A stretch of 64,000 nt of DNA from Thaumasiovibrio sp043421945 (GCA_043421945.1 JBHOGO010000001.1:124001-188000); one strand, 5' to 3'; counted from the stretch's first letter, positions 1-8,015 are shown. The notes: generated by a model from the sequence alone, not told the origin. Numbers and translations: made by a program.

Positions 1-1184
1 ACGCCTCTAGCCCACTTCGCTTAAAAGACGAATTAGATAGCTGGATGACACAGAACCGCTTCCATCCTGCGATCAACTATATGCCTTCTCGCTTGCAGGC
101 GATCAATGACATGGACATCCAACAAGCACAGCATGTTGCACTCGTTCTACCGCTCAATGGTCGATATGCTCGCCAAGGTGACGCTGTTAGAGACGGCTTC
201 TTCGCCGCAATGCTTGAAGACAGTGAACGTGACAACAACGTTCAAGTTTCTGTTTTTGACTCAACGGCGCAATCAATGCCTGATCTCGTGAATACGATGT
301 ATAACGCTGGTATCGACTATGTCGTTGGTCCACTGATTAAAGATGATATCAGTGCTTTCCAACAGGCCAACAGTGTTAATTTCCCTACACTGGCGCTGAA
401 TATTCCTGATGATATCCCGTCGGGGATTAATGCATGTTACTTCACCCTTTCCCCTGAAAATGAAGCACAGCAGGCCGCGATTCACCTTTACAATAACGGC
501 TACAAATTTCCGCTCTTACTTGGTCCGCAAAGCGGCTATGGTGAACGTGTAAGCGCTGCATTTAATGAACAATGGCAACAGCTGACAGGCTTGAACGCCG
601 ATGTTCAATACTATCGCAAGCGTCAAGAGCTCCAGCAGAAGATTAACCAAGTTTTTGGTTTAACGGATAGCCAAGCACGCATTGATCAGATGACGAAATT
701 AACCGGACTCGATATGGAATCAGAGCAACGTAGTCGTCGCGATATCGACTCGGTATATATGATAGCGACACAGGCCGAGCTAACGTTACTTAAGCCGTTT
801 ATTGAAGTCGCTATCAACCCAGGTGCAAAAGTGCCGGCTCTGTTCACCAGTTCACGCAGCAATACCATTGACAGCCGTGAAGATCAGCTCTTTGAGCTTC
901 AAGGTGTTGAGTTTAGTGATATCCCATTACTGATCTCTGATCCTGCTCAATTCCAACCACGAATTGAAGAGCTGTGGCCTGATACGTCCGCCAGTACGAT
1001 GCGACTCATGGCACTCGGTATGGATGCTTATCTACTGACTCATGAGCTACCGCAGATGCAAGTCATCGATAGCCATAGCGCTGCAGGTCAAACAGGTATC
1101 CTCAGTATTGGTGAGCAATGCATTATCAATCGCGATGTTGAATGGGCAAAAGTCACAGGTAAAACGATTGAGGCTGTTCAGTAA
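1..1184 (+). CDS. lpoA: LpoA, outer-membrane lipoprotein activator of PBP1A (5' end outside window)
   Basis: The C-terminal part, about 393 residues, of LpoA, the outer-membrane lipoprotein that reaches through the periplasm to stimulate the peptidoglycan synthase PBP1A. The reading frame is open from base 3, so the first in-frame ATG at 45 is internal and the true start with its lipobox lies upstream of the window. The visible part matches the periplasmic-binding-protein-like C-terminal domain: the strand-loop VALVLPLNGRYARQG followed by AVRDGFFAA, and later VVGPLIKDD, are typical of the family, whose full length is about 600 residues. The 3' end overlaps the start of yraN, as in other gammaproteobacteria. 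Identity rests on family motifs and on the lpoA-yraN-diaA-dolP order. Confidence 0.93.
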   Translation, partial: ASSPLRLKDELDSWMTQNRFHPAINYMPSRLQAINDMDIQQAQHVALVLPLNGRYARQGDAVRDGFFAAMLEDSERDNNVQVSVFDSTAQSMPDLVNTMYNAGIDYVVGPLIKDDISAFQQANSVNFPTLALNIPDDIPSGINACYFTLSPENEAQQAAIHLYNNGYKFPLLLGPQSGYGERVSAAFNEQWQQLTGLNADVQYYRKRQELQQKINQVFGLTDSQARIDQMTKLTGLDMESEQRSRRDIDSVYMIATQAELTLLKPFIEVAINPGAKVPALFTSSRSNTIDSREDQLFELQGVEFSDIPLLISDPAQFQPRIEELWPDTSASTMRLMALGMDAYLLTHELPQMQVIDSHSAAGQTGILSIGEQCIINRDVEWAKVTGKTIEAVQ

Positions 1185-1530
1185 TCGTCACAAGGGTCAA
1201 GCTTACGAGGCGGCCGCTGAAACGTATCTGATTCAGCGAGGCCTCGAAGCTTGCCAACGCAATTACCAAGTGAGAGGTGGAGAGATCGACCTCATCATGA
1301 GAGATGGTGATACATGGGTATTTGTCGAAGTAAAATATCGTCAATCAGAAGCATTTGGTTCTGGCCTAGAGGCTATCGACTATCGCAAGCTTCAACGCCT
1401 CAAACGTACTGCACTTTACTGGCTAAAAATGAAAAATATTAATAGTCACATGGCAGCAATACGCTTTGATGTGGTATATATCTTTGGCGATACCACTGAG
1501 TGGTTAAAGAATATTCTTCAAGAAGGTTAA
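1168..1530 (+). CDS. yraN: YraN family protein (UPF0102), predicted nuclease-like fold
   Basis: Small cytoplasmic protein of the YraN/UPF0102 family, about 120 residues, with no firmly established function. It shows the conserved core GGEIDLIMRDGDTWVFVEVK, which resembles the D-(D/E)xK core of restriction-endonuclease-like folds, and a conserved RFDVV near the C-terminus. Start choice: the frame is open further upstream, with an ATG at 1135 and one at 1042, but relatives begin shortly before the LFSNRHKGQ segment. The TTG at 1168 gives family length and has an AGG eight bases upstream; ATG 1135 is the alternative. It overlaps the end of lpoA by 17 bases and is followed two bases later by diaA. 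Confidence 0.85.
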   Translation: MRLFSNRHKGQAYEAAAETYLIQRGLEACQRNYQVRGGEIDLIMRDGDTWVFVEVKYRQSEAFGSGLEAIDYRKLQRLKRTALYWLKMKNINSHMAAIRFDVVYIFGDTTEWLKNILQEG

Positions 1531-1532
1531 CT

Positions 1533-2123
1533 ATGCTCGAAAGCATCAAAGAGAGCTTTACAGAAAGCATCCAAACGCAAATAGCAGCAGCGGAAGCAAT
1601 TCCAGAGTCCATCTCAAGAGCAGCGCAAGTGATTGTGCAAAGCTTATTGAATGGTAATAAAATCTTGTGTTGCGGCAATGGCGGCTCAGCTTCCAACGCA
1701 CAACAGTTTGCTGCGTGCCTACTGAATCGATTTGAGACTGAGCGACCGAGCCTGCCAGCACTCGCACTCACGGCTGACAGCACAACACTCACGGCAGTCG
1801 CCAATGACTATCACCACGACGAAATATTCTCTAAGCAAGTTCGCGCTTTTGGCCAAGCTGGGGATATCTTACTCGCCATTTCGACGAGCGGTAATAGCAA
1901 AGACATCACAAAAGCGATGGAAGCAGCGGTAACACGCGATATGACCATTGTTGCCTTAACAGGAAAAGATGGTGGTGAAATGGCTGGACTGCTTGGCGAG
2001 CAAGATGTGGAGATTCGAATTCCTTCACAGCGCACCGCGCGAATTCAAGAAGTGCATTTATTTACGCTGCATACAATATGCGATTTAGTTGACCAAGTAC
2101 TATTCCCACCACATCATGCTTAA
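1533..2123 (+). CDS. diaA: DiaA, DnaA initiator-associating SIS-domain protein
   Basis: Cytoplasmic SIS (sugar isomerase) domain protein of 196 residues. E. coli DiaA (about 196 aa) forms tetramers that bind DnaA and promote timely initiation at oriC. The sequence has the phosphosugar-binding loop CGNGGSASNAQ, the second SIS motif AISTSGNSKDI and the C-terminal QEVHLFTLHTICDLVDQ helix. The start is the ATG at 1533, preceded by AGAAGG, two bases after the yraN stop; an upstream extension to 1500 lacks a ribosome binding site and overlaps yraN. GmhA (sedoheptulose-7-phosphate isomerase) is a close paralogue, but the location between yraN and dolP identifies DiaA. Confidence 0.92.
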   Translation: MLESIKESFTESIQTQIAAAEAIPESISRAAQVIVQSLLNGNKILCCGNGGSASNAQQFAACLLNRFETERPSLPALALTADSTTLTAVANDYHHDEIFSKQVRAFGQAGDILLAISTSGNSKDITKAMEAAVTRDMTIVALTGKDGGEMAGLLGEQDVEIRIPSQRTARIQEVHLFTLHTICDLVDQVLFPPHHA

Positions 2124-2178
2124 TTCAATACTCCATGGCCTGCTGCCTATTTTAAAAAAGATGCGACGAGGATCCAGT

Positions 2179-2697
2179 GTGGCTTTAAAGCTCATCTCGT
2201 TGATCGCCCTTTGCTTAACGCTTTCATCATGTGCACAGCATCGCGATATGGACAGCCAATGGAAAGATAAGCAGATAGAGATGAATATCGCAGGGCAAGG
2301 AAACAAGCCTCCTTATAGAGGTAACCTGCGTATTAATGCTATCGCCTACAATGGTGAGGTCTTCCTGGCTGGGCAATCGCTAGATCCCTCACTGCTTAAT
2401 GACTTTGTTAAGCAAGTGAAACAGTTTAATGACGTCAACAAAGTTTACAATCAAGTAAGAGAGGGCGCTTTTACTGATTTTAACCTTGTTTCTCGTGACA
2501 CTTGGATCAGCGGCAGAGTAAAAGCAATGCTACTGGCCGATACGCAAATTGAGTCAGGAGCGATAAAAGTGATGACTGAGGCACAGGAGGTCTTTCTCAT
2601 GGGAAGCCTACCAGCAGATCAAACAGAAGCGATATTAGCGAAAGTAAGAAATATCGACGGCGTTAAGGAAGTCTTTACCGTCATCAGACCTCGCTAA
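2179..2697 (+). CDS. dolP: DolP (YraP), BON-domain outer-membrane lipoprotein
   Basis: Lipoprotein of 172 residues with two BON domains; in E. coli DolP binds anionic phospholipid, sits at the division site and supports outer-membrane integrity. A short signal sequence ends in the lipobox LSSC (Cys at about residue 18), so the mature protein should be lipidated and face the periplasm. BON1 covers about residues 45-105 and BON2 about 115-172, ending KEVFTVIRPR. Start choice: GTG at 2179 follows AGGA at six-base spacing and gives a clean signal peptide; in-frame ATGs at 2161 and 2089 would add a long charged N-terminus and overlap diaA. This is the last gene of the lpoA-yraN-diaA-dolP run. Confidence 0.9.
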   Translation: MALKLISLIALCLTLSSCAQHRDMDSQWKDKQIEMNIAGQGNKPPYRGNLRINAIAYNGEVFLAGQSLDPSLLNDFVKQVKQFNDVNKVYNQVREGAFTDFNLVSRDTWISGRVKAMLLADTQIESGAIKVMTEAQEVFLMGSLPADQTEAILAKVRNIDGVKEVFTVIRPR

Positions 2698-2698
2698 G

Positions 2699-2729
2699 TT
2701 ATTAATAAAATTAGCAAAATTATTAATAA
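2699..2729. repeat. Pair of identical AT-only 10-bp palindromes
   Basis: TTATTAATAA occurs at 2699-2708 and again at 2720-2729, 21 bases start to start (about two helical turns), immediately after the dolP stop. It could be a protein-binding site or just AT-rich spacer. No function is assigned. Confidence 0.45.
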
Positions 2730-2800
2730 GAATAGTTAAGTACTCTGTAAGACTAGCTACGCTCTCAGCAAAAATATCCACAGCGATAAGTACAAATACA

Positions 2801-2826
2801 AAAAAAGCAGCCTAGGCTGCTTTTTA
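2801..2826. terminator. Bidirectional intrinsic terminator between dolP and sspB
   Basis: An A-run, then GCAGCC / GGCTGC (2807-2812 and 2815-2820), then a T-run. The symmetric A and T tracts allow termination of dolP on the + strand and of sspB on the - strand, which converge here. Confidence 0.9.
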
Positions 2827-2841
2827 TTTACTTGATGTTAT

Positions 2842-3357
2842 TTACTTAATAACACGTAGTGAAGGTCGACCTCGAGGACGAGGTGGCTCTGGTTCACCAT
2901 CCGCAGTTTCAGTTTCAGCCACTGCTTCAGTTTCCAGCTCAGCACCGACCATCGAAAGTTCAGGGGCACTTTCTGCCTCAGACTCATCAATACTCGCGGC
3001 AAAACCGTGTTCTTCTTCCTGAATTGCGTACGCAGCTTCAGGTTCAAACATCGTACCAGCACCATTCTCACGAGCATACACAGCCATTGCTGCGTACATC
3101 GGAACAACAACGGAGTGTGGACGGCCACTAAAACGGGCATTGAAACTAATCGTTTCTTTGCCCAGATCTAGATTACCCACTGCACGAGGGGCAATATTCA
3201 ATACAATCTGACCGTCACGAACAAACTCGGTCGGAACTCGAACACCCGGTAATGTCGCATCAACGACAAGGTGTGGAGTCAGATCATTTTCCACAAGCCA
3301 GTCGTAATATGCGCGTAATAAAAACGGGCGCTGTGGAGTGAGTTTGTCGTAATCCAT
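2842..3357 (-). CDS. sspB: SspB, ClpXP specificity-enhancing adaptor
   Basis: Cytoplasmic adaptor of 171 residues that tethers ssrA-tagged and other substrates to the ClpXP protease. The N-terminal substrate-binding domain (about residues 1-115) begins YDKLTPQRPFLLRAYYDW and contains FSGRPHSVVVPMYAA. A long acidic flexible linker follows (about 116-158, rich in Glu and Ala), and the protein ends in the ClpX-binding tail RGRPSLRVIK, the expected XB motif. The start overlaps the sspA stop as TAATG, indicating translational coupling. The terminator at 2801-2826 lies just downstream. Confidence 0.96.
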   Translation of the reverse strand: MDYDKLTPQRPFLLRAYYDWLVENDLTPHLVVDATLPGVRVPTEFVRDGQIVLNIAPRAVGNLDLGKETISFNARFSGRPHSVVVPMYAAMAVYARENGAGTMFEPEAAYAIQEEEHGFAASIDESEAESAPELSMVGAELETEAVAETETADGEPEPPRPRGRPSLRVIK

Positions 3358-3995
3358 TACTGACCAGCCAAACGCATTTCACGTTCAGCTTCAGTCATAG
3401 AAGCAAGGAAAGAATCACGCTCGAATACACGAGTCATGTAGTTTTTCACTTCTTTTGCGCCTGCACCAACAAGCTCAACACCCAAGACAGGCAAACGCCA
3501 TAGTAGTGGTGCTAAGTAGCAATCAACCAAGCTAAATTCTTCGCTTACGAAGTATGGGTACTCAGCAAATACAGGTGCAAGAGACAGCAACTCATCACGT
3601 AGTTTTTTACGTGCTAGATCAGCTTCTTCGACAGAACCACGAGTGATTTTTTCAGCCAAAGAATACCAGTTGCGTTCAATACGGTACATCATCAAGCGGC
3701 TATTACCACGCGCCACAGGATAAACAGGCATCAATGGTGGATGAGGAAAACGCTCGTCCAAATACTCCATGATGATGTTTGATTGATACAGCGCAAGCTC
3801 GCGATCTACTAAAGTTGGTACTGATTTGTACGGGTTTAGCTCAACCAAGTCTTCAGGTAGGTTGGTTGGATCAACCAACTCGATCTCAACGCTAACCCCT
3901 TTTTCAGCCAGAACGATACGCGTCTGATGGCTGTACATATCAGAAGCATCAGAATACAACGTCATCACTGAACGTTTATTGGCAGCAACAGCCAT
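3357..3995 (-). CDS. sspA: SspA, stringent starvation protein A (RNA polymerase-associated GST-fold)
   Basis: 212-residue glutathione-S-transferase-fold protein that binds RNA polymerase and modulates transcription in stationary phase and acid stress; it lacks GST activity in E. coli. The start MAVAANKRSVMTLYSD matches the family and is preceded by GGAGGGG; the open frame continues 20 codons upstream but without support. Conserved features are the thioredoxin-like domain (about 9-88, with KSVPTLVDRELALYQS) and the helical domain ending VFERDSFLASMTEAEREMRL. It is co-transcribed with sspB and lies downstream of the pet operon on the same strand, with 90 bases between petC and sspA. Confidence 0.96.
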   Translation of the reverse strand: MAVAANKRSVMTLYSDASDMYSHQTRIVLAEKGVSVEIELVDPTNLPEDLVELNPYKSVPTLVDRELALYQSNIIMEYLDERFPHPPLMPVYPVARGNSRLMMYRIERNWYSLAEKITRGSVEEADLARKKLRDELLSLAPVFAEYPYFVSEEFSLVDCYLAPLLWRLPVLGVELVGAGAKEVKNYMTRVFERDSFLASMTEAEREMRLAGQ

Positions 3996-4085
3996 TAACC
4001 CCTCCAGAACATCTAAAATAGATACAAAAAACAATGGAGGCCACAGTGCCCCCATTGCGAGATACTAACCCACTAGAATATACGA

Positions 4086-4826
4086 TTAATGGACATCACG
4101 CCAATACTCTTTCTTCAGTAGTAGGGTTACGATGAAGAATAAAACAAGGAAGCCCATCACCCAATAACCTAGGCGTTGTCTTTCCAGTTTAACGGGTTCT
4201 GCCGAATATTCGAGAAAGTTAACTAAATCACGAACAGCAATATCGTACTCTGTTTCACTTAGCTCGCCACGACCATCGGTTTTAATGCCGACATATTCTT
4301 TCACCATTTCGCCATCAACCAAACGCTCTTCGTAGACCTTTTTGGGTGTTCCTTGAAGCTCTTCAAGGACATGCGGCATCCCAACACTCGGGAACACCAC
4401 ATTATTGACACCAAACGGACGGCTTGGATCAACATAGAATGTACGTAAATACGTATAGACCCAATCTGTGCCTCGCACTCTAGCAACCATCGTTAAATCA
4501 GGCGCGGGAGTACCAAACCACTTCTTCGCATTATCGTCAGAAATCGCATTCGTCATGAGATCACCAATCTTGGCGTCCTCATCGAAGATAAGGTGCTCTT
4601 TCATTAACTCGTCAGGAATACCCAAATCTTGGGCAACTCGACCATAACGCTGATACTGCATTGAATGACAAGCTAAACAATAGTTTACGAATAATTTAGC
4701 CCCGTTTTGTAATGACGCTTTGTCACTTAAGTCATTGTTGGCACGGTCTAAATGCACATTACTGCCGCCTGCAGCGAATGCCAAAGAAGGCAACAGAGCG
4801 AATAAGACTAAAATCCATTTTCTCAT
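4086..4826 (-). CDS. petC: Cytochrome c1 subunit of the bc1 complex
   Basis: Cytochrome c1, 246 residues, the haem-c subunit that takes electrons from the Rieske protein and passes them to soluble or membrane cytochromes. A signal peptide (about 1-19, ending AFA) directs it to the periplasm. The haem attachment motif CLACH is at residues 50-54. A C-terminal membrane anchor (about 219-238, GYWVMGFLVLFFIVTLLL) is followed by the cytoplasmic KKEYWRDVH. The likely axial Met lies in the segment VGMPHVLEEL. The start ATG overlaps the petB stop (ATGA, 4 bases). This is the third gene of petA-petB-petC. Confidence 0.96.
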   Translation of the reverse strand: MRKWILVLFALLPSLAFAAGGSNVHLDRANNDLSDKASLQNGAKLFVNYCLACHSMQYQRYGRVAQDLGIPDELMKEHLIFDEDAKIGDLMTNAISDDNAKKWFGTPAPDLTMVARVRGTDWVYTYLRTFYVDPSRPFGVNNVVFPSVGMPHVLEELQGTPKKVYEERLVDGEMVKEYVGIKTDGRGELSETEYDIAVRDLVNFLEYSAEPVKLERQRLGYWVMGFLVLFFIVTLLLKKEYWRDVH

Positions 4827-6088
4827 TTGAATGTCACCCTCTCTGGTAAAGGCTTCGTTGCTTCGTTTTTACTGTAGAAAAACAGCAGTACAAAGAACAT
4901 GAAATAACCCAAACTGAATATCTGCGCCATTAAAGTGTAAACACCTGTCGCAGGAAGAGTGCCCAGTATACCTAGCGCAATAAAGCTCACCGTAAACTGG
5001 ATAATGTTGGCTAAGTGGAACTTGCTACGGTAGCGGTAAGAACGAACCTTGCAGCGATCCAACCATGGTAATAGGAACAGCATGACAATCGATGCTCCCA
5101 TCGCCACGACCCCTAAGAGCTTATGCGGAACCGCACGTAATATCGCGTAGAACGGGGTAAAGTACCACACTGGCGCAATATGATCGGGGGTTTTCAATGG
5201 GTTAGCAGCTTCAAAGTTCGGTGGCTCAAGGAAATATCCACCCATCTCAGGGTTAAAGAAAATCACATAACAGAAGAAGAAGAAGAACACCGCAATACCC
5301 ACCATATCCTTCACCGTACCGTATGGGTGGAACGGGATTGAATCGATAATGTCGTATTTCTTCGTATAGTATTCGTGAAATTTGAACTGGCTTTGATAGC
5401 CTTCGCCTTTGGCTCCTTTCGGTAGCTTAGTCTCGATGCCATCGGGGTTATTTGAACCCACTTCATGCAGCGCCAAAACATGTAGCACAATCAGTAGAAG
5501 CAAGACAATAGGCAGAGCAATGACGTGTAGTGCAAAGAATCGATTCAAGGTCGCGCCAGAGATGACATAGTCGCCACGAATCCAAAGAGTTAAGTCGTCA
5601 CCAATGACAGGGATCGCTCCAAAGAGAGAGATAATAACCTGTGCACCCCAATAAGACATTTGTCCCCATGGCAGCAAGTAGCCCATAAAGGCTTCAGCCA
5701 TCAGCACAAGGAAAATCAACATACCAAATAACCACAATAACTCACGTGGTTTTTGATAAGAGCCATAAATCAGCCCTCGAAACATGTGGAGATAAATGAC
5801 CACAAAAAATGCCGATGCCCCGGTTGAGTGCATGTAACGCAAAAGCCACCCGTACTCTACATCACGCATGATATATTCCACAGAGGCAAATGCACCTTCA
5901 CCAGAAGGGACATAATTCATCGTTAACCAAATACCAGTGACGATTTGGTTAACAAGCACCAACATTGCCAATGAACCAAATAAGTACCAAAAGTTAAAGT
6001 TCTTAGGCATTGGGTATTCAGATAAATGCTTTTTGTATGCATTCATCATAGGAAGTCGTTTTTCGATCCAGTCGAGTACACCATTCAT
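4823..6088 (-). CDS. petB: Cytochrome b subunit of the bc1 complex
   Basis: Integral membrane cytochrome b, 421 residues, with the two haem-b groups and the quinol-oxidising (Qo) and quinone-reducing (Qi) sites of the bc1 complex. Visible family features are the N-terminal WYLFGSLAMLVLVNQIVTGI, the haem-ligand helices HSTGASAFFVVIYLHMFRGL and FALHVIALPIVLLLLIVLHV, GYLLPWGQMSYWGA, and the Qo motif in the segment PDHIAPVWYFTPFYAILRAV. Eight or more hydrophobic helices are evident. It overlaps petA and petC by 1 and 4 bases, so the three subunits are translationally coupled. Confidence 0.97.
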   Translation of the reverse strand: MNGVLDWIEKRLPMMNAYKKHLSEYPMPKNFNFWYLFGSLAMLVLVNQIVTGIWLTMNYVPSGEGAFASVEYIMRDVEYGWLLRYMHSTGASAFFVVIYLHMFRGLIYGSYQKPRELLWLFGMLIFLVLMAEAFMGYLLPWGQMSYWGAQVIISLFGAIPVIGDDLTLWIRGDYVISGATLNRFFALHVIALPIVLLLLIVLHVLALHEVGSNNPDGIETKLPKGAKGEGYQSQFKFHEYYTKKYDIIDSIPFHPYGTVKDMVGIAVFFFFFCYVIFFNPEMGGYFLEPPNFEAANPLKTPDHIAPVWYFTPFYAILRAVPHKLLGVVAMGASIVMLFLLPWLDRCKVRSYRYRSKFHLANIIQFTVSFIALGILGTLPATGVYTLMAQIFSLGYFMFFVLLFFYSKNEATKPLPERVTFK

Positions 6089-6678
6089 TATGCAGTTTCC
6101 TCATCAACGCCGACCAGAATCGTCTGATCATTGACATAAGAGTGTGGCGGTACAACCAAGTTTAACGGTGCGGGCACCCCTTGAAATACGCGACCTGCCA
6201 TATCAAATTTTGACCCATGACACGGACAGAAGAAGCCAGCAGTCACACCCTGAACTTGCTCACCGAAACTGCTAGGTAAATAGGTAGGAGAACAACCAAG
6301 GTGAGTACAAATACCAACAGCTAAAAATATTTCAGGCTTAACTGAACGGTACTGGTTCTTTGCATATTCAGGTTGTTGAGGCTCGTCAGAGTCAGGATCT
6401 CGAAGTTGGCCTGCATGTTTCTGCAGTTCCCCAACAAGCGCTTCATTTCGACGTACAACCCAAACAGGCTTACCTCGCCATTCAGCTCGAATAATCTGGC
6501 CATCTTCGATTTTACTTATATCAATTTCAACCGGCGCTCCGGCAGCTTTCGCTTTAGCACTCGGATTCCATGACTTAATGAAAGGTACTGCGACGGCGAC
6601 GGCCCCGACCCCTCCAACTACCGCTGTTGAGGCGGTAAGAAAGCGACGGCGTCCGAGGTTTACTGGCGCATTGCTCAT
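6088..6678 (-). CDS. petA: Rieske [2Fe-2S] iron-sulfur subunit of the bc1 complex
   Basis: 196-residue Rieske protein that accepts one electron from quinol at the Qo site. The N-terminus has a twin-arginine-like signal anchor (GRRRFL at 9-14, then a hydrophobic helix at about 18-34). Cluster ligands are in CTHLGCS (Cys124, His126, disulfide Cys129) and CPCHGS (Cys151, disulfide Cys153, His154). Start ATG 6678 (MSNAPVNLG) has GGGAG upstream and matches relatives; the frame runs open to 6723, but that extension carries a hairpin and no family match. First gene of the pet operon, with a good promoter about 130 bases upstream. Confidence 0.96.
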   Translation of the reverse strand: MSNAPVNLGRRRFLTASTAVVGGVGAVAVAVPFIKSWNPSAKAKAAGAPVEIDISKIEDGQIIRAEWRGKPVWVVRRNEALVGELQKHAGQLRDPDSDEPQQPEYAKNQYRSVKPEIFLAVGICTHLGCSPTYLPSSFGEQVQGVTAGFFCPCHGSKFDMAGRVFQGVPAPLNLVVPPHSYVNDQTILVGVDEETA

Positions 6679-6700
6679 CCAATTATACTCCCATGTGCTC

Positions 6701-6716
6701 CCGCATGGTGATGCGG
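6701..6716 (-). other. Short hairpin in the petABC leader
   Basis: Perfect 6-bp inverted repeat CCGCAT / ATGCGG with a four-base loop (6701-6706 and 6711-6716), ending about 22 bases upstream of the petA start codon and just upstream of the GGGAG ribosome binding site. It is inside the untranslated leader if transcription starts near 6801. No T-run follows, so it is not a terminator. Its role is unknown. Confidence 0.5.
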
Positions 6717-6807
6717 CTTCCATACGTCCTTGGAGCGACAGCTTACTGTGAATTATATATGTGGCGTTTTATATTTTTTAATATGTTACCACTTATTTCC
6801 TAACCAA

Positions 6808-6836
6808 ATCATAAAGAAAACCCCACTTTTTGACAA
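6808..6836 (-). promoter_or_regulatory. Sigma-70-type promoter of petABC
   Basis: Reading the minus strand: TTGTCA (6831-6836), 17 bases, TATGAT (6808-6813). Both hexamers match five of six consensus positions with ideal spacing. The predicted start near 6801 gives a leader of about 120 bases before petA. Confidence 0.7.
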
Positions 6837-6951
6837 GATAAAGCTACTTTTTTGCAACATTTGTGATTTCTGTAAAATTTTTATGGTTATCGGTGTAACT
6901 GAAGGAACGGGAGGCGAGAGATATAAGATTGAATGGGTAGTCGATAGACAT

Positions 6952-6981
6952 AAAAAAACCCAGCCAAAAGGCTGGGTTTTT
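6952..6981 (-). terminator. Intrinsic terminator after rpsI
   Basis: CCCAGCC / GGCTGGG (6959-6965 and 6970-6976) with an AAAA loop, flanked by a T-run on each strand. In the rplM-rpsI direction it ends the ribosomal operon about 40 bases after rpsI and separates it from the pet promoter. Confidence 0.93.
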
Positions 6982-7020
6982 GAAACCAGTTCGCGTAAGC
7001 GATTTTCCAATAGTGGAAAA

Positions 7021-7410
7021 TTAACGCTTAGAGAATTGTGGACGACGACGTGCTTTACGTAGACCCACTTTCTTACGCTCAACTTTACGTGCATCACGAG
7101 TCACGTAGCCAGCTGCACGTAGTGCAGGACGTAGAGACTCATCGTACTCCATAAGAGCGCGAGTGATACCGTGACGGATAGCACCAGATTGACCAGTGAT
7201 ACCACCACCTTTAACAGTGATGTATAGGTCTAGTTTTTCAATCATTTCAACTAGCTCTAGTGGCTGACGAACAACCATGCGAGCAGTTTCACGACCAAAG
7301 TACTCTTCCAAGCTACGCTGGTTGATTACGATGTTGCCAGTACCCGGTTTAATGAAAACGCGAGCTGCTGAGCTTTTGCGACGGCCAGTGCCGTAGTATT
7401 GATCTGCCAT
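7021..7410 (-). CDS. rpsI: 30S ribosomal protein S9
   Basis: S9, 129 residues (E. coli 130), a 30S head protein whose C-terminal tail reaches the P-site tRNA. The sequence is near-universal: QYYGTGRRKSSAARVF at the N-terminus, TVKGGGITGQSGAIRHGI in the middle and the basic tail KARRRPQFSKR. The start MADQYY at 7410 follows the family; the ATG six bases upstream and the one at 7425 are less likely. It follows rplM by 15 bases in the classic L13-S9 operon. Confidence 0.98.
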   Translation of the reverse strand: MADQYYGTGRRKSSAARVFIKPGTGNIVINQRSLEEYFGRETARMVVRQPLELVEMIEKLDLYITVKGGGITGQSGAIRHGITRALMEYDESLRPALRAAGYVTRDARKVERKKVGLRKARRRPQFSKR

Positions 7411-7425
7411 TGTCATAATTCCCAA

Positions 7426-7854
7426 TTAGATGTCTAGTACTTGCGGCTGTTGTGCCGCGTGGTTATGCTCGGTACCAGCGTAAACTTTCAGTTTACGGTA
7501 CATAGCACGGCCTAGAGGACCTTTTGGAAGCATGCCTTTAACAGCAGTTTCGATAACCATTTCTGGCTTCTTATCGATAAGCTTCTCGAAGCTGATTGAC
7601 TTCAGACCACCAATGTAGCCAGTGTGGCGGTGGTACATCTTGTCACTCTTCTTAGCGCCAGTCACAGTAACTTTTTCAGCGTTGATAACTACGATGTAGT
7701 CACCAGTATCAACGTGTGGAGTGTACTCTGCTTTATGCTTGCCACGTAGGCGAGATGCGATTTCTGTCGCTAGACGACCAAGAGTTTTACCTTCAGCGTC
7801 AACAACATACCAGTCACGTTTTACAGTTTCTGGTTTAGCAACGAAAGTTTTCAT
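7426..7854 (-). CDS. rplM: 50S ribosomal protein L13
   Basis: L13, 142 residues, exactly the usual length; an early-assembly 50S protein. Characteristic segments are RDWYVVDAEGKTLGRLA, KADYTP-like HKAEYTPHVDTGDYIVVIN and MLPKGPLGRAMYRKL. It heads the rplM-rpsI operon and lies behind a structured leader. In E. coli L13 represses its own operon by binding the mRNA leader, and the leader here may serve the same purpose. Confidence 0.98.
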   Translation of the reverse strand: MKTFVAKPETVKRDWYVVDAEGKTLGRLATEIASRLRGKHKAEYTPHVDTGDYIVVINAEKVTVTGAKKSDKMYHRHTGYIGGLKSISFEKLIDKKPEMVIETAVKGMLPKGPLGRAMYRKLKVYAGTEHNHAAQQPQVLDI

Positions 7855-7860
7855 GCTAAT

Positions 7861-7980
7861 AATTACCCGATATTAAATAGTTTCACTTCAAGGAGCTTGA
7901 ATGCTCCCACTGTCTTAGAGCCTAGCGCACCCCTTCGAGTGTTAGGAACTCCCGGCAAAAAGCCGTACAGGTTCGTGGGT
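7861..7980 (-). ncRNA. Putative L13 (rplM-rpsI) autoregulatory leader RNA
   Basis: The roughly 120-base untranslated leader between the promoter and rplM is rich in hairpins on the minus strand: GGC-TTTTT-GCC, a longer stem formed by CCTAACAC with GTGCGCTAGG, and GGAGC-ATTCAA-GCTCC near the 3' end. There is no open reading frame of interest and no T-run. Autogenous control of this operon by L13 is known in E. coli; that this leader is the L13-binding element is inferred from position and structure. Confidence 0.55.
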
Positions 7981-7986
7981 CGCAAG

Positions 7987-8015
7987 ATTATAGGGAAGTG
8001 TGGAGAAAAAATCAC
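7987..8015 (-). promoter_or_regulatory. Promoter of rplM-rpsI
   Basis: Minus strand: GTGATT (8010-8015), 17 bases, perfect TATAAT (7987-7992). The -35 is weak but the -10 is ideal. The start should fall near 7980, next to a GC-rich stretch suited to stringent control, which is expected for ribosomal operons. Confidence 0.65.

Noticed and set aside
45..1184. lpoA starting at the ATG at 45
   Set aside because: The frame is open to the window edge and the protein lacks its lipoprotein signal, so the ATG is internal and the gene is cut by the window.
6679..6723. N-terminal extension of PetA
   Set aside because: No ribosome binding site, no match to relatives, and it would translate a hairpin; ATG 6678 is supported by GGGAG.
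6730..7062. Open frame of 110 codons on the + strand between petA and rpsI
   Set aside because: It runs through the rpsI terminator and the pet promoter and has no family resemblance; chance frame.
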